Assembly (NCBI GenBank): GCA_035079385.1
Contig: JAVHKY010000013.1
Coordinates: 11,034,001-11,098,000 of the forward strand
DNA from: Aspidiotus rigidus
Taxonomy: Eukaryota; Arthropoda; Insecta; Hemiptera; Diaspididae
Direction: 5' to 3'
DNA: 64,000 nt
Both the position numbers and the translations under genes were made by a program. The notes below the pieces were generated by a model, which was not told the origin of the DNA, did no database searches, and saw nothing but the letters and a program-made list of their open reading frames with translations. Positions 24,135 to 36,560 of the stretch are shown piece after piece. The stretch's first letter is position 1. Each line of letters opens with the position of its first letter.

Positions 24135-24422
24135 ATGGCAGACCTGGGTGCTGATTCTGGTTGTGTGGATCAACTGTTGCTCCCTGTACACGTCTGTAAA
24201 GAATCATCATTTCCATGCCAAACGTCTCATGGTCTCAGTATCAACGTTGAATTTTTTCAAGATTTTGAGCTAACTTTTGATGGCTGTATCGAAGCAGAGA
24301 TGAGTGCAGCCAGTAGACTGATCTCAGAAAATTTTCGAGCTCGCCTAGACATTCACATCTTGTTGAGACTTGAGAGACACAGTTGGTCGTTGGATAAGCC
24401 TGTGTGGCTCGTGATACGATAG
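24135..24422 (+). CDS. Unrecognised 95-codon open frame, possible upstream exon or small gene
   Basis: The frame opens with ATG in a good start context (A at -3, G at +4) and encodes MADLGADSGCVDQLLLPVHV at its N terminus. It is rich in acidic and hydrophobic residues and contains four cysteines. Codon use looks balanced, unlike the surrounding AT-rich DNA, and the GC content is locally higher. No domain is recognised. It ends 225 bp before the first exon of the zinc-finger gene. A weak GTGATA donor in phase 0 near its end could join it to that exon, but this is speculative. It could also be a chance open frame antisense to an old coding relic. Confidence 0.3.
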   Translation: MADLGADSGCVDQLLLPVHVCKESSFPCQTSHGLSINVEFFQDFELTFDGCIEAEMSAASRLISENFRARLDIHILLRLERHSWSLDKPVWLVIR

Positions 24423-24646
24423 AACACGAGTGCAGCATTGTCAAACCCTTTCAAATTCGCGTTATTCCTTCAAAGTGACCGGGAGAACGTAAAACTCCCA
24501 ACTCTTCCCGTGATGCACCGACAACCCAAGTATATCTAAAATGTTTCTGAAATTTGAAGATGCGATGACCGATGAATAATTGAATAATTTCGAAAATTTG
24601 AATGAAAATGTATTTTCGCTTCATAAATTCAAATTATTTCTTCTAG

Positions 24647-27300
24647 GTGATGTCTGTTCATTCGCGCCGAGGAGCAAGAATCAAACCGTCATGGCCGTAC
24701 ATGATATGTGCGTACTTGAATACTCAACCCGAAAAAACGGGAAATATAAGAGATATTGCGAAAAATATTTCGCAAACATATTATCATAAAAAAGGGTATG
24801 TAAGTGATTTTATTTTTATTTTGAAACATTTCTTACAGCTACAACGTCAACACGATCAGAGTTTCGGGATTTTCCTAAAAAAAAAAAGCTAGATTATCAT
24901 CTTCAATCTTTTTTTTTTTTTTTTTATCTAATTTAGTAATTCGCTAAAATGATTTCACATTACAATTCGAGTTCAAATTCAAACTTGCAGCGATAATGAC
25001 CTAAATTTTTCCAGATACCCGATTGGAGAATGCAAATCTCACGATATCTCACCAAGGAGGGAGGAGGGACAAAAACCGCCTCACGTAATTTATGGACGCC
25101 CCCTAAGTATATGTCTCACAAAACATAGAGTTTGGAAAATAAAATTTCACTACTTAGGTACTAAATTGTAAAATACCATGAGTATTGATAGCATTATCTT
25201 TATCTTGTTCTCTATTTTTTCAGAAAAATGCAAGACCTGAGAGCCGCCATTATGCGGGCAAGCTGTCACGAGCGACACCGACATTTAAAAAATAAGACGA
25301 CCAGATTTATTCGGTGCCTGAATACCGACACGCTCATTTTGACCGACCAAGAATGGATCGACGGTCAAAATGAATTGAGGCGACCCCAAATTGTCGAGTA
25401 GGTGAAAATTATTTGTCGTTTTGTATTGCTGACTTAACGCAAGTACTTTTCGAGTACTCAAACACAGCTTTTGACGTTCCTTTTGGCTATATTATAACTT
25501 CGAGTATTTCAAAAGTTTCCTTACTCATTTTCTCTAGTTTGTCAGCTTTGGTACAGCTTCAAACCGACATCAGCTTTGCCTGTTCAATCTATATAGCTCA
25601 GCTTATATATCGCTTGACTTTATGGGAGCCTTTCGTTTCGAAATTAACTTCTTATCATTAGCCTAAAACCTCCTTAGCGTAATCTATATTCATTATCCAC
25701 ATTATTAGTAGTCGAATTTAAGCACTTGAACTCTGAAACTATTGTAGTGGGTTCGCGACGATTGAATAACATGGAACTAAGTGTACTATTTGCTTGAGGC
25801 GACTTAAGGACATATTTCTGCCCAATAAACTCTCTGATATCCACCTTCTCTGACCGTATTGCCCAACTAAAGCCTCTGAACATGTCTTTCAGTTTATCAA
25901 TTCATTACCTATGTTTGCAACTCGATCATTTCAACTCGCGATTCAAAATTTAAAATTATGACGTAAGTAGGTATGTACAGCAATTTAAATACGTCATCTT
26001 CTTTTCACTCATTTCAGTTCAACATGTAGTCCATAATTCGTCGCGTCGGCGTAGAGTCACAATGTCGTATCTCAGAAAATGGTAATTTTACAGGAAAGTC
26101 AAAAAACAACTTTCTGGTACTGAATGGAGTTACAATAAATGGAAAATAATTTGTTATTTTTCGCATAATTAATGAATTATACTTACATCATTTTATTATT
26201 CTAGAACGATGAATTATCATCACGAGAACTAGAAACCATCATCAACTCAAAACCACTAATTTTGGGAGTTACGACCTTTTGACTCTAGGCCGACGAATTG
26301 TTGTTCAAATTTTTTTATTTTCCCTTTGAGCCAGCAATTGGGACGGTTGATTATTAGTGTTCTAATGATTTTACAAACTAATTAAGTACCTATTCCATTT
26401 TAATCGACAGATGTAAAACAGTGGATGGTGAATGCAAAACACTGGATGATGAAACCATGAAAACTCGCAGTCAAACTGCATCAGAATTAGAACCATTCGG
26501 AAAAATTCAAGTGAAAATAGAAGGTAGGATACTCTCCAAAAATATTTAAGTACTGCCGAATCATTCCTTGGAAAATGGCACGAAAGTTCATTTTTCCACC
26601 AGTGATAAAACTGAGGTCTACTAGAAATTACGAGTATTGTAAATCGACCGATCAAAGCCTGTCTATGGATCGTTAATAAAGTTTTCAGCCTTTTCGTTTT
26701 GATTTCAAGGTATTGATTTCAAGGTAATTATCCGAAAATAAGGGTCGCAGGTATGAAAATGATGAATATTTTTGAAAGGAACGCGAAAACTTGAAATTCC
26801 TCGACACTTTACAATGAGTAGTTCGGTATAACATTTCAAAACCCCTGGCTTGATTCTTCAAAGAGTGAATACAATTTTTTGAAAGAGATAATAACGATTC
26901 AAACCAGATAATTTCGCATTTTTCACCATTCCCTAAGACCGAATTGAACAGGGGGTTAATTGATCTCCACAGTGAACAAAACAAACCTATTGTTTGGTAT
27001 AGGCCTAATATTAGTATCCTAGAAGAATTCTCATAAGTTATTATGTATCTATCGTTGTCTATTTAGATTATATATTTTAATATTTTTGTAATAATGATTG
27101 GTGATGTGTTCATAGGCGCTCCTAAACCTATAGTCGAAGTCATCAGTCTAATTTCAGACGACGAGGACGATAATTCAGCCTCAGCGAAGTCCTCCGCTGT
27201 CACTTCATTAGAATGGACGAAAAACATAAAATGTCCATTGTGTAACGCTACATTCCTTACATATGAAGGAGTTGGCGTGCATGTGCAAATGCATCGATGA
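24647..27300 (+). CDS. Four-exon C2H2 zinc-finger protein with SIM-like motif and possible winged-helix region
   Basis: The exons are 24647-24795, 25224-25397, 26411-26523 and 27116-27300, giving about 206 residues with TGA at 27298. Donors are GG|GTATGT, GA|GTAGGT and AAG|GTAGGA; acceptors TTCTAG, TTTCAG, CGACAG and TCATAG. Phases match at all three junctions (2, 2, 1). The first ATG is at 24650 just after an acceptor, so an upstream exon is possible. The C terminus has a canonical finger C185-x2-C188-x12-H201-x3-H205. Residues 151-164 (IVEVISLISDDEDD) resemble a SUMO-interaction motif. Residues about 12-80 (KPSWPYMICAYL, PEK, YYHKKG, LRAAIMRASCHERHRHL) recall the order of forkhead/winged-helix landmarks, but this is weak. 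A chromatin or transcription role is inference; no orthologue is recognised. ATTAAA at about 27309 is a possible poly(A) signal. Confidence 0.75.
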
Positions 27301-28735
27301 TTCGTTGAATTAAAATTACAGGTACTAGGCTAGATTAAGTTTTATTGATGAGTACCTATATTGGCATTTCACGCATATAATTCCTCTCGATTGTTATTTT
27401 CCAACTTTTTATGCCAATCCACTACCTTATAAGAGTATTTCTCTCGGGACTATTGGTCATGTTCCCGTAGTCGTTATTTTGTTGTATATTCTTATTGTTG
27501 AAGGTCCCCGAACTCGTAAGTTTGATGGAATAGCGGACTTGGAGGAGTTACCATGTAATCGCGAGGATTTTATATCATATCTTGTTGTCTGAAAAGTATT
27601 AATTTGCTCAGATAAAATGTACATATCCCATGACCAGTGCAGTGTCTATCTTGTACACCAATGTGGACAATACTCTGACTATAGGGAATGATTTTATCAA
27701 GCTTGTGTCTGTTGAGTTTATTTCCATTTTCAACGTTTACGGGTTGACCGAGTTCAAGAGCTTTTGTATTACGTAATTTTTTTATCAATACGACGTTTGT
27801 TTAGTTTATGAGAGATCAGTGAGTTTTGAAATGCCAGTGAATTTTTTACTTAAAATGATTTTCTCTTTTCCTTTAATATTTCGTACCTACTAATGTCAAA
27901 TTTTTAAACTCATATTTGTTATCCGAAGGAACATCTTTTTGAAAAATTCCGTGGCTATTTTCAAGACCTCTTTACACTTTGGCATATTTATAATTTTGTG
28001 TCCGCTCATTGATTTCTCCCTCACTTCCCATGTTGTCCATTCCCGAGTTCTTGCTTTCCTCAAATTCTCGTACTTTTTATTTTTCTCTTGATGAGCTTCT
28101 GTAGTTTGTACTGTTCAACTTTTTACTTCTCATTGCTTTTGTTGCCTGAGAAATCTTATCGTCTGTACTTTCTGTACATTTTTCGTTTTTGTACCTTTGA
28201 TAAAATATACTTGTCTGTTATTATATGGAAAATGTAATATTTTATTGAAGTTGAAAATACGGTCTAGACGACGAAGAACTTTCAAGTTATCTCAGACAGA
28301 ATCGTAGAAATTGAAAAATAGAACAGAAACCGCATCTGGGAGGGAGAGAAATAATAGATGTTGGTTACCAAGAGATAAAGAAAGGGTTGGGGGACAATTT
28401 TCATGAAGGAATGACGCACAAGACGTAATATTTAGGCTAGGGAGGAAAATGATTCTTTGCTGGGATGTACATCCAAGTTTTGCGACTCTTTCTGACTTAG
28501 GCGTTCCAGCATCCTTATAGTGAAAAGAAACCATGTATGAAATTGACAACCGATAGCTATTGAGGATTGAGGAGTCCATTACTCTTTCCAGTGGTCTAGT
28601 GATGAAACTGGAGGGAGAATGAAGAAGATAGATCACCTTCGACAAGGAACTTGTTTTATAAGAGAGGGGTTTATTTGGGAAAAATGTCCTCCGTTTGCAA
28701 GGCAAAGTGTGGTTCATAAGGAGGCGGGTGGGGGC
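27301..28735. other. 3' flank of the zinc-finger gene, otherwise unannotated
   Basis: AT-rich, T-rich on the plus strand, possibly including the 3' UTR. The minus-strand frame at 28292-28717 (141 codons) has no domain and is compositionally biased; it is not called. Confidence 0.35.
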
Positions 28736-29055
28736 TTCGTTTCATTTCAGGAACTTGGAAATATTTTTGAAGTTGACTGGAAAAAATAGGACTGTGACCT
28801 AGTGGAAGAACTTGAGCAATAAATTAACCATAAGTAGTGATGCTGAAAAAGAAGGGGAGAGAGCTGACTCAGTTTAGGGATTTGGAAAAATTTGCAAAGG
28901 TGATTAGGAAGAAGGGATTCTGATCTAGAGGAGGACATGGATAAATAATTATAGACTTTTGAGCTAAATATGAGTTGCAGATTGTGGTTTTGAAAGAAAA
29001 GTAAAGGGGGCTCTGACATATTTTACAGACTTCGAAGAATTTCGAATTTCAATAA
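28736..29055 (+). repeat. Very diverged 45-bp-unit sequence
   Basis: Recognisable remnants include GGAACTTGGAAATATTTTTG, GATTTGGAAAAATTTGC and GACTTTTGAGCTAAATATGA at intervals of about 60-70 bp. Units have gained insertions and the period is lost, so this is an old copy of the arrays at 6-16 kb. Confidence 0.35.
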
Positions 29056-29235
29056 ATAGACGTTTCCTAGTCCTATCTAAGCATATTCCGTTTACTCGTC
29101 CAAAATTGATGGTGGCGAGAAATGAAGCTTTCTACGAATCGTAAGTTTACCAGTATTTTCTACGTCAATTTAAAAACCCGTTCATTACTCGTCCGGATTT
29201 TGGATCGATGCTTCCTGTAGTTCTAAAGAGAGTTC
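29056..29235. repeat. Dispersed repeat, copy A (TTTACTCGTCC family)
   Basis: TTTACTCGTCCAAAATTGA at 29092 and ATTACTCGTCCGGATTTTG at 29185 recur in the same order at about 31682 and 31770 (ATTTACTCGTCCAATATTGA, ATTGCTCGTCCGAACTTAAG), each preceded by CTAAG(T/C)ATATT-like sequence. The two stretches form a diverged repeat family of roughly 170 bp. Confidence 0.45.
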
Positions 29236-31640
29236 CGAAAACATTTTTGAAGTTTAATACAGGTATCCAAGGAAAGTAAGGGTTGTAATGTATTTTAAGA
29301 AGTAGTAATGACTTTGAAGATGAGTATAGTTTCCCAATAAGAGCTCAGTCATAGTTCAGAAATCTAGGGAAACTTAGTACGACCTCTTAACAACTACACA
29401 CTCTGTCCCTAGTAAGAAAATTTTCTAAGCCGAAGGTTTGTTTTCTCAAACCTGTCAACTTCAAAGTTCTCATTTAAAAATATGTTTTTACATTTTTCAT
29501 GTCTTCACTGAACCCCACTCAGGCTATTCAAACGCTCCAGAGGAGTCTGTGAGCTCCTGATCTACTTAGTCCGATTAGCCTTATATACCAAGCCAAGGAG
29601 GAGGGTAAATGATACAGAGTGGTTGCGTTGCATGTGGCAATTCACAGAAACTGGACGTATTTTTCATTATAAGAAGATATACACATAAAATCTGTTCCAT
29701 CTGAATTTCTATTAAAAAACTTGCAGTCCACGTAGTGAGCTGCTTTCTTAATTGAGGAAAACGGGGAATTTGTTTTATGGGAGTCACTAGTGTGCATTGT
29801 CATTCATAAATGAATAAATAAAATAAAAACTGAAGTAATTTAATAAAAAATAAATAAATAAATTCAACAACTCTAGTATGCTGTATATTAGGCCTAGTAT
29901 AATGGAATGCTTTTCAAAATCTCACTTGCTCCGCGTGTTCGCCCCTGTTCTTGGTCTAGTATACAATATTTTAAGCCCGATCCAATTGGAGGGAGAACTT
30001 CCCCAGGAGAGAGAGACTGATCCAGCGCATACGACGATCAAGGATCGTGTCTCGGGGGAGGGAGGTGGTGGAATCAAGAATGCTGCTCGTAAGTTTCCTC
30101 CGAACCATCATGTCAACGTCGACATTGACCCCATTCACTCTGGCCAGGTGTTTTATTGTAAGTAATTCTTCCTTGAAGGCAGCTCAACTCGAAGGAATAC
30201 GAGTCAGTCTGTGAACTAGGCTATTAGAAGCAGCCATCTTGTGAGCAACAGGACAGAGTGACGCTCCGTAAAACATCGGTCGTAATATCTTTCCTGTATA
30301 TTCCAAACTCATGGATACCTCTATTACAGAGACCGATAAATCCAAAAAGTTAATGGAAGATCCTCCTATCTCCGAAGTAAATTTTATAGACTTTTATATT
30401 TTTCTGCGACTTTAGCATCTTTTACTCTCACTTTTCAGTATTCTTTTTTTTTTTTTTCACTGTGATCGAATTTCGATTAATAGTGGAAACGAACCCTTGT
30501 TTATTTTTTGTGGCTAGAATTCTTGTTTTTGATGTTTGATGTTGAAAATTCTCTTAGGATACTACTTAGATTGCTCCTCCTTTGCCCTCGATGTTATAAG
30601 GCTCATGTCCTGAAAGAGACGTGGAACATGATCTTTATTTTTTGCTCGTAGAAAATTTTTTTCGTCAACTTTTCTGAAATGACGCGGATTGAAGAAGGGT
30701 ATCCAAGTGTAAAAATACAGCATTACCTTGGTGGTCAAAATTTAAACAATTAAGTCACCAGAGGAGTACAAAACTTTCCACAATAGAAGTTTCCTTACAA
30801 AAATGAGCTGAAATTTCTCAGTTTCATCCTTGGTACGTTCTTGATATCAATGGAAAGGTATCAAAGAGGTAAATGAGCCTCAAAAGAAGATATACCGTTC
30901 ATTATTTGTCCCAAGTTGGGAATAATAAGGCGTCAGTATCGTGGGGGTTAGAAATTAGATCCGTTCAACCTTTTCGTAAAATCGGAGTGGAGGCATAGAG
31001 GCGCACTTTGACTTATATAAACCTTAGCTTGATCTGTGCCTGTCGATGCACACAGGCGGAGTCAGCTTAATAGAAATTTCTTAAACATTTCTTAGCCCTA
31101 CTCGAGGAGTCGTTTGACGTCCAGGGGTGCCGTGATACCCTGGCTCAATGAAGAAACCCTCCTCAAACTTTAATTTCTTATAGCAAAAAAAAATAAATAA
31201 ATGAAAATAAGCCCCCCTCCCCCCTAAAACAAATGCGAAGAATCATCTTCATGAAAATGGCCTCACGACACCCATGACGTCAAAAATAGTTGTGTAGAGA
31301 ATTGCTCACCGAAAATTTCAAGTTTGGTCAAGAGAAAGCAGACATGTCTAAACTACAATTTGTATTAACTTTTAGAGGCTAAGAGTAGTATGCAGGTATT
31401 GATGAAGTATGAGATTTTCCGTTATCGAGATCTCTTCCATAATCTGAGGAGATATTTTTTTTAGAAGAGTTTTGAGTTACGAAAACGCAAAAATTTCTTA
31501 GCCTCATCTACGACCACCAGAAATTCGGGGTAGTGCCCAGTTGTTGAAGATGCACGAAATCCTGCACGTTTGAACTCACAATTCTAGAAGAGACAAACAC
31601 TCTTCACTAGTAAACAAGTGCTCTTTCTTCCGACTACTTA
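29236..31640. other. Unannotated sequence with a relic of the 23-kb TIR family
   Basis: The segment near 30540-30600 matches the core of the TIR element at 23014-23295. An open frame at 29878-30165 (95 codons) ends at a GTAAGT donor-like site and could be an exon, but no partner exon or domain is visible. Nothing else is supported. Confidence 0.35.
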
Positions 31641-31800
31641 GCCACGTTTTCTAGCCCTAAGTAAGCATGATATGTTTTTCATTTACTCGTCCAATATTGA
31701 CGGTGTTAGGCAAAAAGTTTATCAATATTTGATAGGCTAATTCGAGCACTTGTTCTTCATTGCTCGTCCGAACTTAAGATTGATGCTGACAAAAATGTAC
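31641..31800. repeat. Dispersed repeat, copy B (TTTACTCGTCC family)
   Basis: Partner of 29056-29235 with the same internal order of CTCGTCC-containing blocks about 90 bp apart. Confidence 0.45.
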
Positions 31801-32930
31801 AATTTTCTGGAGCGATGTTACATTATTTCAGCCCTGCACAATAAAAAGGTGACCACGCACAATTTACCATCACACTACAGCAAAATTCAATTTCAGAACC
31901 CCTAAACTTTCTTTGAATAGCTCTAGAAAATTGACTTCAATCAGTTCAGCCCAAAAACGTTACTGACCGTCTTTTCCCGTACTGAAGAGCGTAGGTCTTC
32001 CCCATTAAAAATGCACATGATTACCCTTCCTCTTCGCTCTTGCACACGCACAGCTGATTTTGCTACGCTCTCTCGTATATAAGTTCTATCGCCTATTAAT
32101 TCGTTTATCATTAACTAGTAAAAGAATTCAACTTGATTGGTGTTCCTTATCACTAATTGCCCAGCTGTGAGAATCACCCTCGCAGCGCGGTAAATCTATC
32201 AACACTTTGGCGCCTTTTTACATTATGTTCAAAAATTTTAGGAATTTGCCCTGAATTTTCTGCGCCTGAAACCTGGGTTTACCGTGACCATGTGCTAGTC
32301 TGACACTGGCAAAGGACACATTTCACGATGAAAAGCACAAAGGTTAATCCAGAGGCCTGTTATCCAGTACTTGTAATAAAAGAGTGAGTATCTAAAGCTA
32401 GTAATCTATAAACTTTTCAATGATAGAAATCTTTTACTGAAAATGATCCGAAGTTTCTAGTAGCTCCTGAGAGGTCGTTCTTTTCGATTCAGAGGGTGCT
32501 ACATTTTCCAATAAGTAACAAAATTGAACTTACCGAAATTTGATTTCGTCGATAGGTGAGACGATCACATGGCCTATCTATAATTTTCAAATGGTCTCCC
32601 GGAATGGAAACGAATCCGAAGTGAACTCCAAGTAAGGCAAATAGTAATTTCCGACAAAGTATTACACCGAATAAAACAGAACAAAAATTCTGATCCGAAT
32701 CGAGGATCGCACACAATGTATACGCGCACTAAACACCGAAAATAGACACTATTTAACTCGGATACTTTCAGGTATTGGTAAAATTAGAAGGGAAGGTAAA
32801 AATCAAAATCAAAACGAAAAATATCAAGACCGTAGGAGCACTCGATAAGGCGTACAAAATAAAAGTAATACGAATAAAAATCTGGAAACGGAGGACGGGA
32901 AGAACCCGCGACGCACAGCATTCAGATTAG
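31801..32930. other. Unannotated sequence
   Basis: No gene, RNA or bounded repeat can be supported. Confidence 0.4.
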
Positions 32931-33165
32931 AATTTAGGATCACAATTAAGTTGTGTCGTGTCTCTTCAGTGTTGCTCGCTTCGCTGCTTGTTGCCAGTTG
33001 TGAGAGTGTTCCGTGTTTTACGTTTGGGTCGTCGTTTCAACCCATGCTGGCGCACCATACGAACCCGAGAGAGACCCGATAAACAGACGAAGATGAAGCG
33101 ACGGTGAAGGAGATGGCGAAGGAGAAGAACGCGGGGTCGAACACGTATCTCGCACGTTTATTCTT
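32931..33165 (+). promoter_or_regulatory. CpG-richer candidate promoter / 5' UTR region
   Basis: The segment is distinctly richer in CpG and G/C than its surroundings and contains a CTTCAGTGT initiator-like site at about 32967 followed by an AGTTG word about 29 nt downstream, close to a DPE position. No attached coding exon is found within the window on either strand, so the direction and the target gene are unknown. Base composition is the main evidence. Confidence 0.2.
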
Positions 33166-34555
33166 ATATTCCTCCTATAAACGTATTCTGAGATAGTATA
33201 CTTCGTGTTGGATGCTGAGTATACGTGGTATAAGAAGGAACGTGTAAAACTGAGAAAGTAATCGCGGTGCCAGCGGTGGAGCGTCGATTACAGAGAGTAG
33301 ATGTACCACGAGTACAAATATATATACTCGTACCATTCTTGGATGAAGATGTAGACTGTGGCACTCGCGGCTCAAGACCGCGAAGATTATGAAATCTTTT
33401 TCCATCCCTGAAAGAATAGACGCGTTTTAAATACAGACCACGACCGCTACCTGTATAGAATAGTACCAGTAATAGTCCAACTCTTTTCAAACGACATCCG
33501 CCTGTCCAGCGTGTCGAGTTGTGAAAAAGCATTATTTATTTTGAAAAGCACTTAGTGCTCGGCGCTTTTCTCGAGATTTTAATCTCTAAATCTCCCTTGA
33601 ACGCTGCACCGCACCGCAGTGCAGTAGCGAAGATTATATTGTACAAATTTTACTGAAGGTTCTTGGTTTTCGAAGAAATTTGCGCGCTTCGATGGTCAGG
33701 TAGTGAGGTACAGGTAATTACTGTCGTATTTTTGTATTCGCTAATTTGTTAAATGCATCTGCGCGGAAATATATGCCCAAATTATCTTGGAATTAAAATG
33801 AGACGACAAGCTGGTGTCTTGTCAAAAGCGACAGAATTGTCCCTCGTAAGCTTTGTGGGATCGAATAATAATCCTTTTTCAGATGAGGCTCCTCGGAGAA
33901 AGAAGTATTCTTGAGGAGTCAAGAGTGCAAAGAAGGTCGAACCTCTCGGGAAATATTAGCTACACTTTTTGAAGTTCTTAATGTTTTTTGAAATACGTAC
34001 AGAGCACCTGTTCAAATACTGACGATTCTCGTTTTTGTCAAGTCTATGGGTATTTCGAACTCTAGTAAGCCTAAAATTCTGAAAATGAAGAACGAATCTC
34101 TCCGCAAGATGATCTTGGAGGAAGATCTATTTCCTCCAACTATGCAGGAGTGGGGTTGTCTGTGATTTACTGCAGGATAAAATGCATTTTTTTAGTCCAG
34201 TACATTATACTCGCAATCAGCACTCGAAAAATTTGATGATCACCCTTCCTCAACGCTACAAAAAAAAAGAAATGAACAAAATATGGCACACTTGCACTCC
34301 TCTCACTGAAAGTTAAGGAATAGAGATCAGATGACGATCGAAGAATATATCGTCCAAAAAATAGATCAATTTCTCATGAACTGTGGACAAATGGATTTTC
34401 ATGAAATCCTGAATGGGACCGGATACAAATCTAGAAAAACGTATAATTCTAGTTCTTGCGCTCATGCCACTGAGAGTGAGTTGCTAAACTGATTATACAA
34501 ACGAAATTGATATATTTTTCAGCCCTCAGGAACTGAGAGCTATACCTGAATTAGG
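33166..34555. other. Unannotated sequence
   Basis: The minus-strand open frames at 33164-33532 overlap one another and show no domain. No repeat boundary or RNA gene is visible. Confidence 0.35.
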
Positions 34556-35260
34556 TTAAGGCCAATGATGACGTTATACTATGCCTGGGCGAAAGCTATT
34601 ATAGTTTGGGTTAGGCCTAGTACACTGTAAAGTTATACGCTTAGCACAGTGAAGGACTGCATCAGGTCCCAAAGTAGCGAGCGTTGAAATTTTCCCAAGT
34701 CCTTGAAGTAGGTCAAAGTCTCTCACGGCGTTAGTATGTTGGCGTAGTATAATGGAGGTTGTAGCAATAAATCCAAGTATACTGCAGGCTAAGTATAACC
34801 GAGTACACTGTATGGTAGGCTCAGTATACAATAAAAATTATGGATGCAGGCCCCAAAAAAGCGGAGGTTATTCAAAATCCCTAAAGTAGGTCAGGTCATT
34901 GAAGACCACGAAGGTCAGACATCTATCCACTACAATGAAGCAAATATTTGGTTCCACGCCAAAAATGAGAGTCTCCGAGCCTTCAACCTAATAACGAATA
35001 TCATGAAAATGTCTACGCCCTCTTCCGACTGTCTGCAGTCTGCAGGGTATTTCATATATCCACGTATGGCCTAAAACTGCAGAGTCTTAGCCTAGCCTAT
35101 GCTTTTGTCTGGTTCAAGCCTCTAGAAACTTGGCCTAGTTTGTATGCTTATAAAGGTTTCACACTAGGGGCTAATTTGTTCCACGTTATACTTTGGGTCA
35201 TACAGCGGCTCAGAACTCAAAATTTTTTCGAGCCTCTAAAGTAGGTCAAGGACGCGCCTA
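34556..35260. repeat. Region of GGCCTAGTATACTG-type degenerate repeats
   Basis: Words such as TTAGGCCTAGTACACTGTA, GGCGTAGTATAATGGAGG, GGCTCAGTATACAAT and AGCCTAGCCTATGC recur every 50-100 bp. The same vocabulary is scattered at 4090-4330, 11440-11490, 29880-29960, 35700-35880, 41500-41600 and 49920-49960. It is an old, low-complexity-like dispersed repeat with no clear unit boundary. Confidence 0.4.
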
Positions 35261-35639
35261 CCCTGTTTGCGTTGCATTGGAAAGTTTTGCCGTGCAAATC
35301 CAATTACTTCATACCCCATCGTTCGCTTATGAACATTTTCATTTAAAAAAACTAAAAATTGCATGAAGTAATTGACTCGATACAATTTTGAAATACTCAT
35401 CAAATCTGATCAGTATTGCATAAGACGAAAAAAATAAACAGTTGGTAAATTTTTTATGTTTCACATCATACGGATTTACTTTGAATCTCAACCCCATCCT
35501 TGTTTCTGAAATCACTTTCAAGCTAGATTGCTGTATTATCAAAAGGGGAAGACTATGGTTCAAACGTGTTATATAGGGAAAGAAAATCACTATGATCTTG
35601 AGACTTCAAAAATAACTTTCTGCAGAGCAAAAGAAACAG

Positions 35640-36560
35640 ATTAGGATGACCTATTTTATGACGTCATCAACGGGTTGAAGTCTTAGCTCACCTCGTGTGC
35701 TCATAGAAGTTCTTTAGCTTAGTGTACAAAATAATAAGTATTTACTCTAATATACTAATCGTATACCAGGTTTTATTGGCCCAGAGCTCAAATTTTTTCC
35801 ACGATTCTAGAGAGTGTGCTAGGGTAACTAGTTAACAGTTTGACCAGAATTTTTAAGGCTTATATAAGACTAGTATACTGTATTTGACTTTTCCCACCAT
35901 AAGAGATAGCTTAGAAGTCGAAATTTTTACAAGTCCCCCTCCTATTACATGTAGCTCTGAAGTCCGGGTCTGTTACGTCACAATTTGATGACGACATAGA
36001 TCAGTCTTGTGGCATAAAACAGGTCCTCTGCACCCCTTGTTTAACTCCGTTAAAGAACCTGTGAGTTTTTTTCAAGTCCCACGGCTATGATTGTGCGAAC
36101 GTCCGAATGCAAATCTCGAAATAAGGGTGGGAGTTTAGAAAAGACGTGAAACCTGTAAAACAACCTCTCCCTTGAGGAAGTCAAACGAAGAATTTGGGGA
36201 CGAATGTGGTTTCAATGCTGGGAATTGAATTCAAAATTTGAGAACCCAAAAGTTGACAAGTTTTGGAGCAACTGAAAGTCTTTCTATGTCTCACCCCTGA
36301 TACATGTATCTCAATTGTTGAAATTTTTTCAAAACCGTCTCTCTCCCTCATAGATATAGTGGAAAAATTGTTCCATGCCCCCCTCCCTCTTGCTATGTAT
36401 TATAGCTTGATAGTCGGAATTTCCCTAACTCCCTTGTAGACTACTTGAAGATCAAAATTTTTCTATATCCTTCAGTTAATTAGAATCTTATCAAGCTCCT
36501 CCTCTCCGTCATAAACACTTAAGGGTTGGGATTTCCCAAGTCCTCTCAAGTATTTCCAAA
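35640..36560. repeat. TGACGTCA family fragment with diverged 45-bp units
   Basis: Exact TGACGTCATC at about 35659. The segment 35885-36080 carries the inverted-orientation order AAGTCCCCCTCCTATTACATGTAGCTC, described by parts AAGTCCCCC and TGTAGCTC, then ATTTGATGACG, CATAAAACAGG and CTCCGTTAAAGAACCTGTGAG. From 36280 to 36560 further strongly decayed CAAGTCCTC and CTATG..TAGCTT units continue. Confidence 0.5.

Noticed and set aside
28292..28717. 141-codon minus-strand frame
   Set aside because: No domain. It adjoins decayed 45-bp units that suppress stops on this strand.
33164..33532. 122-codon minus-strand frame with an overlapping second frame
   Set aside because: No domain, and two overlapping frames in the same strand have equal standing. 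It lies beside a CpG-rich stretch that lowers stop frequency.
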